A stretch of DNA of 64,000 nucleotides from Margaritifera margaritifera (GCA_029931535.1 JAQPZY010001621.1:3758001-3822000), one strand, 5' to 3'; shown: positions 31,850 to 43,345, counted from the first letter of the stretch. The notes: generated from the letters alone by a model not told the origin. Translations and numbers: made by a program.

Positions 31850-31945
31850 TGGCCGAGCCGAGCCTCACGCGGACAGAGGTGAGATGTGTGAGCGATCTGT
31901 AAAGGCGAGCGTCTTAGACCACTCAGCCACCCAGGGCCCCCATTG
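31850..31945 (-). mobile_element. SINE tRNA-like head
   Basis: The minus strand reads GGGTGGCTGAGTGGTCTAAG (Pol III A box) and GACGCTCGCCTTTACA, like a Leu/Ser-type tRNA. The B box is degraded (GCGTGAGGCTCGGC). It is not a functional tRNA because the T arm and acceptor do not pair. Confidence 0.6.
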
Positions 31946-32204
31946 CACAACGGAAAAGGTCAGAACATAACTAATTGTGTATAAGTAGTGAATGATTAAA
32001 TTGCATTCTAAGACTGAAAGAATAAATTCTAATTTGGTCTTTACATTTTATGTAAATGTTAATGGTACGTTTTTGTATTAAATGATATTATATTTAATAC
32101 TGAATAGAATTATGTTATTTATCCTCTGCTGTATGACATATATTTGCATCCTCACGTGTCCACTGTAGATAAAAAGTTTCATTTGAAATTTGATGCTAAT
32201 AAAG
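31946..32204. other. Unassigned stretch
   Basis: AT-rich, nothing supported. Confidence 0.4.
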
Positions 32205-32660
32205 TTTGCACTCTGTTCGGAAATTGATCCTTTAACAGCTATATGTATGTCCTATCGCTAAGATCATTTAGAAACCACTTCAGCAATCAATAACAAATTC
32301 TGGTATTTCTTAGTTTATGAACTATTGTCGAACACCTCGCTAATATCACAAAATACTGCTCTAATTTATTTACCATCGTGTATGGCTTTGCAAACAGTAT
32401 TATTAATATCCCACACTTGTACAACCACCGAACCATTTTGGTGTAAAACCGGACTGAAGATTAATAATATTATTAGAAATGAGAATACTTTTATCAATGT
32501 GCTTTTGGAATGATGGAATGTTGGATAGAGTTATGAAAAACTTGGGCTAAATTTTCTGATAATAAAATAGCCACTCTTTTAGAAAGCTTTGGGTTAATTT
32601 CGTCTGCAGCATTATTAGTGTCTAGACTTTCTACTTCGTTGCTACTAATATAAGTGTTAC
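32205..32660 (-). pseudogene. LINE 4 relic (Jockey/CR1-like), RT fragment
   Basis: Minus-strand pieces: DEINPKLLK near 32605, NSIQHSIIPK, LQSGFTP near 32455, NTVCKAIDDGK, RAVFCDISEVFDNSS near 32350 (usual FCDISKAFDRVWH), and VKGSISEQSA near 32230. Frames shift several times. It stops before the PQGS and catalytic boxes, so only the palm start remains. Confidence 0.75.
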
Positions 32661-32684
32661 TTAGGGTGTGATGTCGCAGAGAAC

Positions 32685-32725
32685 TTTGGGGGGGGGGGAG
32701 AGGATATTGTTACAGCCGTCTACTG
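32685..32725 (+). other. Possible LTR-retrotransposon polypurine tract and LTR start
   Basis: GGGGGGGGGGGGAGAGGATA is followed by TTGTTACAGCCG. A G-rich polypurine tract next to TGTTAC is typical of the 3' LTR boundary in Gypsy elements. No matching LTR or pol sequence was found here. Confidence 0.3.
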
Positions 32726-34074
32726 ATGGTTGATCGGTGAACCAGACATTACATATATATACATATATTTGCTTTATCGATGCTGGATGAAAATATTTTT
32801 TATTTTGTATCAACGGTTGGTAATCTGTGTTTTTATTTTCTTTTGAAAAGATCTTAACTACTTTCCTCCAAAGTTTTGACCCCTTCTTGTAATTAAATTT
32901 AGCTTTTCAAACAGCATTTATTAATATTATGTCAGGGTAAATCTAAAAATCATACAGTGTTTTCCTTTATAACCAGCACTTTTAATTTTCTACGGTGTCA
33001 AAAGGCATACTTATTCGTTTGAAACACCCAAATATTCCAATGCACAATGCAATTAAGGTACACATTCATATCCATAATATAATAATACATATCAAAAGAA
33101 AGGTTTGCACCATATGAGCGAGGTTCTTTTTCCCTAAATTGTATTATTAATATTGCGGATTATTTATTCTTGATATCCGCGTCAATTTCTTTCTTCTTTG
33201 TTACCAGAAATGAAAGTCTGCTTTAAGCAAAACATGAGGTAATTTACAAATAAGGTTGTGATTTAAAATTGCTATAAAAACAATATAATTTAATTCTTCT
33301 TTCATTACGACGTATTGATCTTTTACTGTAAACAAAATCTACAAGATGAATCGAAACAGGAATGAGTACCTAGAATTTTGGAAAAAAAAGCACTTTTGGG
33401 GTAAATTACAATAACATAAAATTACCAAAACACGGCGCTACGACAGACCTTTAAAATATGATGATATACGATGTTGTTACGGGGGAGGACTTCTCGACCT
33501 GGTTGTCCTTTCTAACGATAACCGATTCTCCTTTTCTACTTTGTACTCAAAGCAACCTTCTTAGATATTGTTTGCTTTTGTTTTACTTCCGTTCCACCTA
33601 AGACACATTATTATGCTGTATTCCCCGATGACACATGAAGTTGTAAGACCTGGATTCATCGACATTTATGATCTTTTTTGCATTGTGAGAACAAAATATT
33701 CTTTGGAAGGAAGCAAAAGTTTTTTCTTTGATATCCAAAAAGACTTTTATCAACCTTGCACCCGAAAGCGTAACCATTTACATTTGGTTGTTGGTAACAA
33801 AATTCACTTTCAAGTTCTTTATTGGCAAAGCTCAATGTTGGCTTCTCGCCATAGCCTAACATACAGTGTGTGTAGATAGACAATACATTTACATCGAGAA
33901 AGGGTTGCAAATGGCATATGCCTTATATTCAATTCTTGATACAATGAAATATTTGAAACAAATGTAGCAGTGCCATATTTTTCTTGTGAAAACCAATACA
34001 TATCTATGTACGATCTATGAAGTATCGCCCTTCTTGTTTCCATACCAGTGTATACAATGTACATCTATACTCAT
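32726..34074. other. Unassigned 1.3 kb
   Basis: There is a TGTTACGGGGGAGGACTTC stretch near 33475, again LTR-like. A plus-strand open frame (33568-33879) overlaps a minus one and neither shows a known domain. Confidence 0.35.
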
Positions 34075-34690
34075 TTGCAACTTAATGAGACACACATTTG
34101 AAAAACTAAATCGGAAAAACAATCTTGATTGTATTTATCTTCTATTCCTCTAGTCATAGCTTCTGATGACAAATTCATCCAATCAATAATCTGTCTTTCC
34201 CCAACTTCTGGACAACCAAGATCAAAAATGAACCTTTTATGATTTGATTGCCAAACACCATCTTAACATATTTATAAAGTTTTCAATAACGGAAATAATA
34301 AGACTGTTTGATACATTTAGAATGTTATATCAGTAGTTTAAAATTACGATTTTTAAGGGATAACGTTCTAGGTCACCATATGTGGCTACATTGAACTCTG
34401 CAGTATTACATCTAAAATATTTTTAAGAAATTTTATATCAACGTTTTTGACATCATTTGCTTTTTGAAAACCCCATATATCATAACCATATGTAAATATT
34501 TTCAATTTTCAAAATTGCATTATCAAATAAATTCTAACGTGAATGAAGTGTCTTCGAGTCTTGGTTGCTAATATATTTTGTTACATTTTCCATAATAATT
34601 TTGAACTCATTTACAAATGATAAGGGTTCATTGCCATAGAAAAAGGACATATTCAGACACTGATGTCCAATCTAAAAATAATTACCTTTA
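34075..34690 (-). pseudogene. LINE 5 relic, RT thumb and following region
   Basis: Minus strand: YGYDIWGFQKANDVKNVDIK near 34470, FLKNIL, then in another frame EFNVATYGDLERYPLKIV near 34380. This parallels NYGSEVRGFHLGK in LINE 3. Downstream, FDLGCPEVGERQIIDWMN and EDKYNQDCFSDLVFQ are open but less certain. No catalytic boxes lie in this fragment. Confidence 0.65.
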
Positions 34691-34879
34691 TTTAATTTAT
34701 ACTTACCTCAATCTCGCAACAAGACCTAGACTAGTTATTCTTTTTCCATAAACACCTCTATGGCAGGTGACCGGTTACATTTGATCCTAGGGATTGCCCT
34801 CTAATAGGAAGACAGTATAGAGGTTCTGCAGTGTTATGAGGATAAATACTGAAGGGTGGCACATTTATTTCCTATGACG

Positions 34880-36720
34880 ATATGAGACTAATTGGTTTTC
34901 AACTTATTATCCTTGGGTTCTTGGGTTTATTAGTAGATGCTTATATACATGTTGACAATCCATACAATTTAAAAAACGTTGGCAAGTTACCTTGGTAGGA
35001 TTCACTCCATGGTTTATGACATCGATTGTGTGAATACTTATATTTTGGGTGACTGGAATGCTGATTTGAAGTCAACATCTGTCTTTGGCAACGAGTTAGT
35101 GAATCATTGTAACAATTTTAATGTTGTGTATGATGTAGATTATTTTGGTGCAGACTCTGGTGTTTATACTTTTATCAGTGACGTACATCGTGCTGTATCC
35201 TGGAAAGATCGCAGTGTATCATCGATTTCAGCTCAAGGGCTATCTCATATATGAGTGGTCGGCATAATTTTATTGCATCCGATCATATACCTCATTTGTT
35301 ACAATTAAATGTCGAGAATCTTCAGGGCATGGAACTTACAAATGCTGAGATTGTGGATCATAGATCTATTAGATGTTCATCTGTGTCTGCGACTGAGAAT
35401 CAGTTATATTGTCACCAAACTGCTGATAATTTAGAATAATTGTATTGTAATAAACCTAGGGTATGTGTTATTTGTATTTACGTCTCCGTTGATAGCTTTG
35501 TTAGATTTTAGTGATTATTTGTTGATTATGGTTGAGTCAGTGTTGGGAAGATATTTCTCAAACCGAGTAATTTCCCAATGTCTTGGAGCAGACGTCATAG
35601 TGTACAGTATTCACGAGACTTTATTGTAGCATGGATTAGTTTCGTAAAATGGACCCTCCTCCCTAATTTCTTAACATAAGGAAATCTCGCGATATTTTAA
35701 CGTATACGTGTTTAGTAATTTGAGATAGGAATAATTCTTTGTGTAGGTGTTTGGGTCGTGTCTTGTGGTGAATGGCGTGAAGTATTAATATTCGGCTTGG
35801 AAAGGTTTACTGATGAGTCATACAAATGTGAAGCAAGAAAAACCATGCAATTGTGAAATTATAGTTTCGTGATGCGAGACCATTATGTGATTAGAGGAAA
35901 ACTACTATAGTATTTGCGCATTTAAGAACTTTTCAGTTGACAACGACTGTAGTCTTGAGGTCCTTGGAAATAGGGGAAACAATGGGCCTCAAAGCCAGAC
36001 TCACGCATAAGTTGTTTGATTCGCTTGGTAGTGTGACCCATTCTGTGTAACAGTATCTACCAACAGATGCCCTATTATGTAAAAATACAAATTGTAAAGA
36101 CCCTACTAGGCACATTCTGGAAATTGATAAATTTCTGTGCCTCTCTAGTTAAAGATTTATGTGATAGTGGTTTTAAAAAAAAAATTTTTTTTTAAGGATT
36201 ACAGAAAGAGTTATACTCATGCTAATGGATGGAATTAGTATGTGTCTGAGCTACATGAAAAGCACGGGACGTGTATTCACTCTGGCGTGATTGTGGGAAA
36301 CCTAGATTTGGTGAGTTAATTAATCTTATGCGTACAACAAGGGCACAATTCAAATATGCTCTTTGCATCTGCCAACACAATGAAAAGTCACTTTGTGATG
36401 ACGCTCTTGTCTCAGTCTTGTTAGTACAACATTATCAATCTTTGGTGATTGGTGAGATGCCGGCAAAGTGATGCCACTTGTTTCAACAGTGAATGGTGCA
36501 TCAAGTAAAACTTCTATCAATAATATGTGGCAGTCATATTTCGAAAATTTGTTGAATTATGTTGGAGGTGGATGGGATATTATAATGACTATATGCATCT
36601 GAAGGATGTTAAACTTTGGATTGGTGACCTTTCAAGTCCAAGTGAAATTGTACAAATTATCAAGTCTCTGAATTGGGCAATCATGAGGTCCGGATACAAA
36701 TAAAACTTCTTTTAATAAAT
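34880..36720 (+). pseudogene. LINE 6 relic, AP-endonuclease and linker
   Basis: Plus strand: MRLIGFQL near 34887, VYDIDCVNTYILGDWNADL near 35010-35070 (the GDWNAD endonuclease box), SGVYTFISDVHRAVSWKD near 35160, IASDHIPHLLQLN near 35275 (the catalytic SDH box), WRDCGKPRFGELINLMRTTR and AQFKYALCICQHNEKS near 36280-36400, and VKLWIGDLSSPSEIVQI near 36610. This is the endonuclease followed by the segment before RT of a LINE. RT itself is missing. Stops occur at 35252 and elsewhere. Confidence 0.8.
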
Positions 36721-37241
36721 ATAATAGGGGTTAATCTGGCTGTGAATAACTGATTTTATCTGGAGGGCTATCGAAAGGCTATATCACTAATTTAATGAGT
36801 AATGTTAGTTTTGGCGAAGAAACTCTCTGGACATTGTTGGACAACCTGTTTTCGGATGTTTGCTTAAACGCCAACACGATCTCTTCTGTTCTCCTTTGAA
36901 ATCACCCTAACGCCCATGGGACAAAAAGCATTGCGGATCACGTGCGGCATCGATTGGAACATCCTCTTCTCTTTCTGAGTAGAATAACTTCGACTCTCTG
37001 AGACTCAAAGTTCGCTGGTACCAGACCTAAACTTGCAAGCCAATATCATAGGCCAATAACTAGTAAAATGTGTCTCCCGATTAGTTAGTTGTGTAGAAGA
37101 ATAAGTAGCAGGAAGCACACTAAGTGGGGAACTAGACTAATGGGTGTGGTGCATCATGGTAAACGAAGTACAGCGATTCAGTGCTTTCACTTAGACTGGT
37201 CCCCTGTCGCACTTTTGACTAAAGTTGCACTTGCATGATAG
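36721..37241. other. Unassigned stretch
   Basis: 36745-37000 has scattered LINE-like codon patterns (NISGWTTCF-like frames) too weak to name. Otherwise nothing supported. Confidence 0.3.
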
Positions 37242-37262
37242 TTGTTAACTATCCGAGAACCA

Positions 37263-37430
37263 GGCTATACTTTCACTAAGATGGAGGATGCTAGTTCTCT
37301 GCGGTCTCACGAGCACTGGAAGCCAGTTGTCAGCAAAGACTCGGATGAAATCGTTGTGACACTTCCGAAATTGGTACATTTTTTGGCGGACGAACATCCT
37401 GTTAGATGTCTGAAGAATAGATCCTTCTAA
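37263..37430 (+). repeat. Duplicated coding-like segment, copy 1
   Basis: It contains KDSDEIVVTLPKLVHFLADE. A second copy at 37666-37790 reads RDSEVIVVILPKLVRFW. The shared DNA includes CCGAAATTGGTACATTTTTT and GGCGGACGAACATCC. The origin is unknown, probably part of a transposon. Confidence 0.6.
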
Positions 37431-37487
37431 AATGATAGGCGTGGAAAATAACACTCGACGACGTTACAACCATCAATGAAATACCTG

Positions 37488-37680
37488 CAGTTTAATGTTA
37501 TTGCCGCAACTTTTTAATGAAAAAATATAAGAAATCATTCGGTTTTAATAACATCAAACTACAGATTACGTTGCTATTCGTGACGGCACGTTATCGAGTG
37601 GCTGCGACGTAACTTAAGTTTTTATGACGTAGCAACATCGACAGGCTTGAGGGGAGTTCAAAATGAATTCTGAACATCGT
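37488..37680 (+). repeat. Direct repeat flanking LINE 7, left copy
   Basis: TTTAATGTTATTGCCGC, AAGAAATCATTC, TTACGTTGCT, TTTTATGACGTAGC and GGGAGTTCAAAATG correspond in order to 39036-39215. The two copies bracket the L2/CR1-like LINE relic and may be ends of one older element. Confidence 0.55.
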
Positions 37681-37791
37681 CATCTCTTTTCGATGCGAGT
37701 CGAATAGCTTCGACATTTGAAAGAGACTCGGAGGTAATCGTAGTTATCCTCCCCAAATTGGTACGTTTTTGGCGGACGAACATCCAGCAAG

Positions 37792-37820
<29 letters not shown>
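37666..37820 (+). repeat. Duplicated coding-like segment, copy 2, and (TAA)n
   Basis: It parallels 37263-37430 up to GGCGGACGAACATCC and then runs into a (TAA)n microsatellite at 37793-37820. Confidence 0.6.
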
Positions 37821-37823
<3 letters not shown>

Positions 37824-37959
37824 CGCCTAATCTTTAGAAGCTCTAAGAGCTTTACAACATTAGATAACACCTAAAAACATATATAATGATATGATTACGA
37901 AAAACAAACACCATGAAATTAGAAAACAAAAACATGCTGAAAATAGTTAAGGTAAGGAA

Positions 37960-38861
37960 ACATTATTAAGTCTTTAAGTCTATTCTTGCAGTCGAAATAG
38001 GTGAGTTTTAAGAGCACTCTTGAATTCTCATTCACTGTGTCTTTGTGTCTAAGTTCAGTGGGCAATTCGTTCCACGTTGCTGGGCCCTGGTATGCAAAAT
38101 AACGTTGTCCGTATGACTTCATTTTGATAGAGGGAATAATGAGAATACGAGCGTCGGAAGAGGAGCGTAAGTATCTTGCTGGTGTGTACACATGGGTGAG
38201 GTGAGATAGATATGACACTTGAGAGCGGCTGAGTGTATAGAATGAAGAGAACCGGTCCAAGAACAGAACCCTGTGGAACACCAAAACATAGATCAACTGG
38301 GCTGGAGTGTTTTCCATTTGCGGACACAATTTGTGTCCTGTTGACCAAGTAGGATTTGAACCATAGTAAGGCTGTATCGTGAATGCCAAATACATGCTGG
38401 AGACGGTGAAGTAATATATCATGGTCTATTGTGTCAAATGCTGCAGACAAGTCAAGGCGGTTGTGGACTGTAATCTTTCCACTATCCAAAGCAAAGAGAA
38501 GGTCATTAACTACTTTCAGAAGGGTAGTTTCGGTACTGTGGCGACGGCGATATGCAGACTGTACATTGTTAAAAAGACTATTTGAATTCAGATGAGATAC
38601 AAGTTGGGATAGAACAACGTTTTCTAAGATTTTTGACATTAATGGGAGGTTAGAAACTGGGCGGTAGTTCTTTAAATCGTTATGGTCAAGTGTTGGTTTC
38701 TTCAGCAGAGGCTTTACAATGGCAGTTTTGAAAATTGATGGGAATTCCCCGGATGAGAGAGATGTATTAATAACATCAGTTAGTGAAGTCAATATTGGAT
38801 CTAACTCTAAAAAGCAGCAGTTATGTCGGAATCGGATCAAGTTCACATGACTTTGGGGCAC
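37960..38861 (-). pseudogene. LINE 7 relic (L2/CR1-like), internally deleted
   Basis: The minus strand is well preserved: TAIVKPLLKKPTLDHNDLKN near 38715, YRPVSNLPLMSKILENVVLS, AYRRRHSTETTLLKVVND, RLDLSAAFDTIDHDILLHRL near 38450, FGVPQGSVLGPVLFILYTQP near 38280. Directly afterwards, in another frame, come SYLSHLTHVYTPARYLRSS, RILIIPSIKMKSYGQRYFAY and GPATWNELPTELRHKD (38220-38040), which is the C-terminal end of the same family. The catalytic FADD region between them is deleted. It is the least decayed LINE in the window, hence relatively young, but it cannot be active. Confidence 0.9.
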
Positions 38862-39035
38862 TCTTCATCACGATTATGTACTGAATCCATAGAGACAGGT
38901 TCAAATGCTGCTAAAGGTTGCCGGTGTAATTCTGTATCGCAACTGTATGGTGGCGACGAGTCAATTGAAATTGTGTTTTCATGATAGCATAAGATTTTTA
39001 TAAAACGATAAGTGTTGCAATAACCTGCACTTTTA

Positions 39036-39215
39036 ATTTTTAATGTTATTCCTGCGTTTTTTTCTAACGAATAAATGGAAGAAATCATACTTTTTCAATA
39101 ATTTGAAACTATTGCTTACGCTGCTGTTACTGATAAAACGTCATCTAGTCATTCTGACGTCATTAAGTTATTTTGACGTACTAAAAACTACTAGGGAGCA
39201 GTTCAAAATGGCCAT
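39036..39215 (+). repeat. Direct repeat flanking LINE 7, right copy
   Basis: TTTAATGTTATTCCTGCG, AAGAAATCATAC, TTACGCTGCTG, TTTTGACGTAC and GGGAGCAGTTCAAAATGGCC match the 37488-37680 copy in order. Confidence 0.55.
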
Positions 39216-39221
39216 TATTTA

Positions 39222-39352
39222 CATCCGAGGTTTTTTTCTAGAATGCGATGGAAAAGGCCGAGGATGTTCCAATTGTTCAAAATGAAACAATGTACATTTG
39301 AGGCCTTTTTCTAGCGTGCGAATGAAAAGGCAGAGGAAGTTCCAATTGGTTC
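39222..39352. repeat. ~70-bp tandem duplication
   Basis: ACATCCGAGGTTTTTTTCTA ... GATGTTCCAATTG is repeated as ACATTTGAGGCCTTTTTCTA ... GAAGTTCCAATTG. Confidence 0.8.
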
Positions 39353-40304
39353 GGCGTTCCACTTTCTATATTCTCCTTCAGTCCAGCTTCAGAAGTGATA
39401 CAAGTTCTCAGATTGAGAACAATGTTCTCGAACAATACTCTTAACGTTAGGACAAGCATTTTCTTGAGAACATTGTTTGCGTATCGAGAACCGTCCGATC
39501 CAAAGGCGTTCGCTGTGTATACCAATGCATTTTTAAATATCACAGACATACGTAGAACATATACCTTTGTCAATACATTTTTATAACAGCAAGGGTCACT
39601 TTTGTTAAGCTATGGGTACTTTAAACCATAATTCACATAGTGTAATATAAAAAGTATAGATCAAAATGCCGTCTCGTTACTCCAAGCAAATTCTAATGTC
39701 CTGAGTTATTCTAGAGACATGTAACGTCCAATCGAAAATCCATCCATCCACCAATCCTTTTAATATTTATTACATGTTGGACGATATGATTATAATATAG
39801 TACAACAAGATAGAAAAAATAAAAATAGGCGAATAATAATAATAATAACAACAACTACTACTACTACTCCACAAAGGCATTCTAATTTCTGTCTGCATTT
39901 AGTCTTTTATTGAATATAATGAAGTAGGTTGATTGATGAACATCAATCATCATCATCATGACTCTAATATACGAGATGCTACATGTAAACGTAATATTGT
40001 TTGATTCAATATTGGTATATTGGTTCAGTGCAGTCAGTTCATTCATTACAGAAAATTGTGCACTATCTTGATCATTATATTAAACCACGTTGTTCAAGGG
40101 CCTTTGTTCTTATTTATTTAGTTTGCAAACAATTGAACTAAAAATATTGCCCTCGAAAGAAATGACAGTTGCCAAACCTAATCAAGTTCAATAAGTTGCT
40201 TTAGAAAAGTACATTTTTTTAATATATTTGTTGTTGTTGTTGTGTTGTTTTACCCAGTTTCATTGAAAACAATGGAACTTTCAGTATTTCTCCATCATAT
40301 ATAG
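39353..40304. other. Unassigned stretch
   Basis: It contains small (ATA)n, (CTA)n and (ATC)n tracts near 39833, 39856 and 39945. No gene supported. Confidence 0.4.
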
Positions 40305-40475
40305 AGAAGAGCTGTAGTAGCTCTTGGCTCGCAACCGAAAGGATGCGGGTTCGAATCCTACCATCGGATCAGCCCGGGTCGGGTAACTTGGTGTGACCTT
40401 AGGCAAGGCTCGCACTTTACTCCAATTGTATCGGCATTATAGAACCGGCCGTAAAACACCAAACCAAACCAATCT
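40305..40475 (+). mobile_element. tRNA-derived SINE (family S2)
   Basis: The head reads GTAGTAGCTCTTGG (A-box-like) and GCGGGTTCGAATCC (perfect B box), spaced as in a tRNA. The body reads CAGCCCGGGTCGGGTAACTT and AGGCAAGGCTCGCAC. The 3' tail GTAAAACACCAAACCAAACC is the same as the (inverted) tail of the S1 SINEs, suggesting both used the same partner LINE. Confidence 0.85.
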
Positions 40476-40649
40476 GCCATATATAAAACACATCTGAAAA
40501 AGATAACAAGCGTGAGCCATATTGGAAATTGTTTTATTGGTCTTGTCAACATGGAATAAGATAAGCAATGCAAGATCAATGAAATAGAAGCTCATAATAG
40601 ACATTTATGGAAATCTCAAATTTGGTATTGCTCACATGCTTTGTGCTTT

Positions 40650-41035
40650 CAAACATTAGTCAGGTGTTGCACGTTGTGCTCCTAAATATGTGTCGGTATT
40701 GCTCTCATGCGTCTCAACATGCTCTCGTGCGTTATGCGCCTCAACATGGGTCAAGTATTGCTCTCATGCGTTGTGCGCCTAAACATGGGTCAGGTATTGC
40801 TCTCGTGTTGTGCGCCTAAACATGGGTCAGGTATTGCTCTCATGCGTTGCGCGCCTAAACACGAGTCAGGTATTGGTCTCATGCGTTGTGCTCCTAAAGA
40901 TGGGTCCAGTATTGCTCTCGTGCATTGCGCGCCTAAACACGAGTCAGGTATTGCTCTAATGAATGTGTGCCTAAACATGGGTCAGGTATTGTTCTCGTGC
41001 GTTGTGCGCCTAAACCTGGGGCAGGACTCCATCAA
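40650..41035. repeat. 39-bp minisatellite, ~9-10 copies
   Basis: The unit is GCGCCTAAACATGGGTCAGG plus TATTGCTCTCATGCGTTGT. Copies differ at several sites and one is short. 39 is a multiple of three, leaving frames open on both strands. No domain is recognised. Confidence 0.95.
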
Positions 41036-41409
41036 TGACTCACATAAATATGATAGTATTCTGAGACCTTGTTGATTTTAAAATTGTCAACCACATTTAG
41101 AGTTAATGAGTTTTAACTTATAGAACAATTAAGACCGATTTTGTACGGAACGAAATCTTTGATGCAGTTAATATCTCCCAAGGGTCATAACTCAATAACT
41201 CCACAACACGAGGACGAAATACCTTCATAATCCATATACAGCGTTGTTGATAACATTCTGTTTACCAAACTATGCTGAAATGTAATGACTTGCATGACAA
41301 TTTATTGTGCTGAAACTACTTTTCTGGGAATTTTAAAGTCAAATCTTGCATATTACTCTATCAGAAGATTACCTTTTGGAATTAAAATTCATCCCAAGTC
41401 TGATTGGTA

Positions 41410-42595
41410 TTAAGCTGCAGATCGTATTTGTTTGAAATTCAATTAGAATGAGATAATATGCGGAAACGGTTCTCGTTATTACATGCAGCAACAGATCGCA
41501 TTTGTTTGAAATTCAAATAGAATGAGATATTATGAGGAAACTGTTCTCGTTATTACATGCAGCAACAGATCGTATTTGTTTGAAATTCAATTAGAATGAG
41601 ATATTATGAGGAAACTGTTCTCGTTATTACATGCAGCAACAGATCGTATTTGTTTGAAATTCAATTAGAATGAGATATGCGGAAACGGTTCTCGTTATTA
41701 CATGCAGCAACAGATCGTATTTGTTTGAAATTCAATTAGAATGAGATATTATGAGGAAACTGTTCTCGTTATTACATGCAGCAACAGATCGTATTTGTTT
41801 GAAATTCAATTAGAATGAGATATGCGGAAACGGTTCTCGTTATTACATGCAGCAACAGATCGTATTTGTTTGAAATTCAATTAGAATGAGATAATATGAG
41901 GAAACGGTTCTCGTTATTACATGCAGCAACAGATCGTATTTGTTTGAAATTCAATTAGAATGAGATATTATGAGGAAACTGTTCTCGTTATTACATGCAG
42001 CAACAGATCGCATTTGTTTGAAATTCAATTAGAATGAGATATTATGAGGAAACTGTTCTCGTTATTACATGCAGCAACAGATCGTATTTGTTTGAAATTC
42101 AATTAGAATGAGATATGCGGAAACTGTTCTCGTTATTACATGCAGCAACAGATCGCATTTGTTTGAAATTCAATTAGAATGAGATATTATGAGGAAACTG
42201 TTCTCGTTATTACATGCAGCAACAGATCGTATTGTTTGAAATTCAATTAGAATGAGATATTATGAGGAAACTGTTCTCGTTATTACATGCAGCAACAGAT
42301 CGTATTTGTTTGGAATTCAATTAGAATGAGATAATATGAGGAAACGGTTCTCGTTATTACATGCAGCAACAGATCGTATTTGTTTGAAATTCAATTAGAA
42401 TGAGATAATATGAGGAAACGGTTCTCGTTATTACATGCAGCAACAGATCGTATTTGTTTGAAATTCAATTAGAATGAGATATTATGAGGAAACGGTTCTC
42501 GTTATTACATGCAGCAACAGATCGTATTTGTTTGAAATTCAATTAGAATGAGATATTATGAGGAAACTGTTCTCGTTATTACATGCAGCAACACT
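41410..42595. repeat. 74-bp minisatellite, ~16 copies
   Basis: The unit contains GCAGCAACAGATCGTATTTG, AAATTCAATTAGAATGAGAT and TGTTCTCGTTATTACAT. Two subtypes occur: ATATTATGAGGAAACTG and a ~6-base shorter ATATGCGGAAACGG. They are interleaved in a non-random order. Confidence 0.97.
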
Positions 42596-42621
42596 TGTAA
42601 GGTTATATCCGATGGCGGAAA

Positions 42622-43345
42622 CCAAGTTCGCACCCTTGTGATCACGAGTCCAACCCTTCAACCACCAAGTCCGCACCCTTGTGATCACGAGTCCAACCCT
42701 TCAACCACCAAGTCCGCACCCTTGTGATCACGAGTCCAACCCTTCAACCACTAAGCCCGCACCCTTGTGATCACGAGTCCAACCCTTCAACCACTAAGCC
42801 CGCACCCTTGTGATCACGAGTCCAACCCTTCAACCACCAAGTCCGCACCCTTGTGATCACGAGTCCAACCCTTCAACCACCAAGTCCACACCCTTGTGAT
42901 CACGAGTCCAACCCTTCAACCACCAAGTCCGCACCCTTGTGATCACGAGTCCAACCCTTCAACCACCAAGTCCGCACTTTGTGATCACGAGTCCAACCCT
43001 TCAACCACACTAAGTCCACCCTTGTGATCACGAGTCCAACCCTTCAACCACTAAGTCCGCACCCTTGTGATCACGAGTCCAACCCTTCAACCACCAAGTC
43101 CGCACCCTTGTGATCACGAGTCCAACCCTTCAACCACCAAGTCCACACCCTTGTGATCACGAGTCCAACCCTTCAACCACTAAGTCCGCACCCTTGTGAT
43201 CACGAGTCCAACCCTTCAACCACCCTTGTGATCACGAGTCCAACCCTTCAACCACACTAAGTCCACACCCTTGTGATCACGAGTCCAACCCTTCAACCAC
43301 TAAGTCCGCACCCTTGTGATCACGAGTCCAACCCTTCAAACACTA
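42622..43345. repeat. 43-bp minisatellite, ~17 copies
   Basis: The unit is AAGTCCGCACCCTTGTGATC plus ACGAGTCCAACCCTTCAACCACC. It is C-rich on this strand with a TGATCA palindrome in each unit, and it starts ~30 bases after the 74-bp array. A few units are shortened. Confidence 0.97.

Noticed and set aside
31850..31945. Functional tRNA gene on the minus strand
   Set aside because: Only the D and anticodon side is tRNA-like; the T arm is degraded.
33568..33879. 103-codon plus-strand frame as a gene
   Set aside because: Overlaps an equally open minus frame, no recognised domain or splice context.
40305..40370. Functional tRNA gene (good B box)
   Set aside because: The A box is weak, acceptor arms do not pair, and the sequence runs into a SINE body and tail.
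40707..41075. 122-codon frame through the 39-bp array
   Set aside because: Open only because 39 is a multiple of three; the minus strand is open too.
42622..43345. CRISPR-like or regulatory-site array because of the TGATCA palindromes
   Set aside because: Pure head-to-tail 43-bp units without spacers; a minisatellite explains it.
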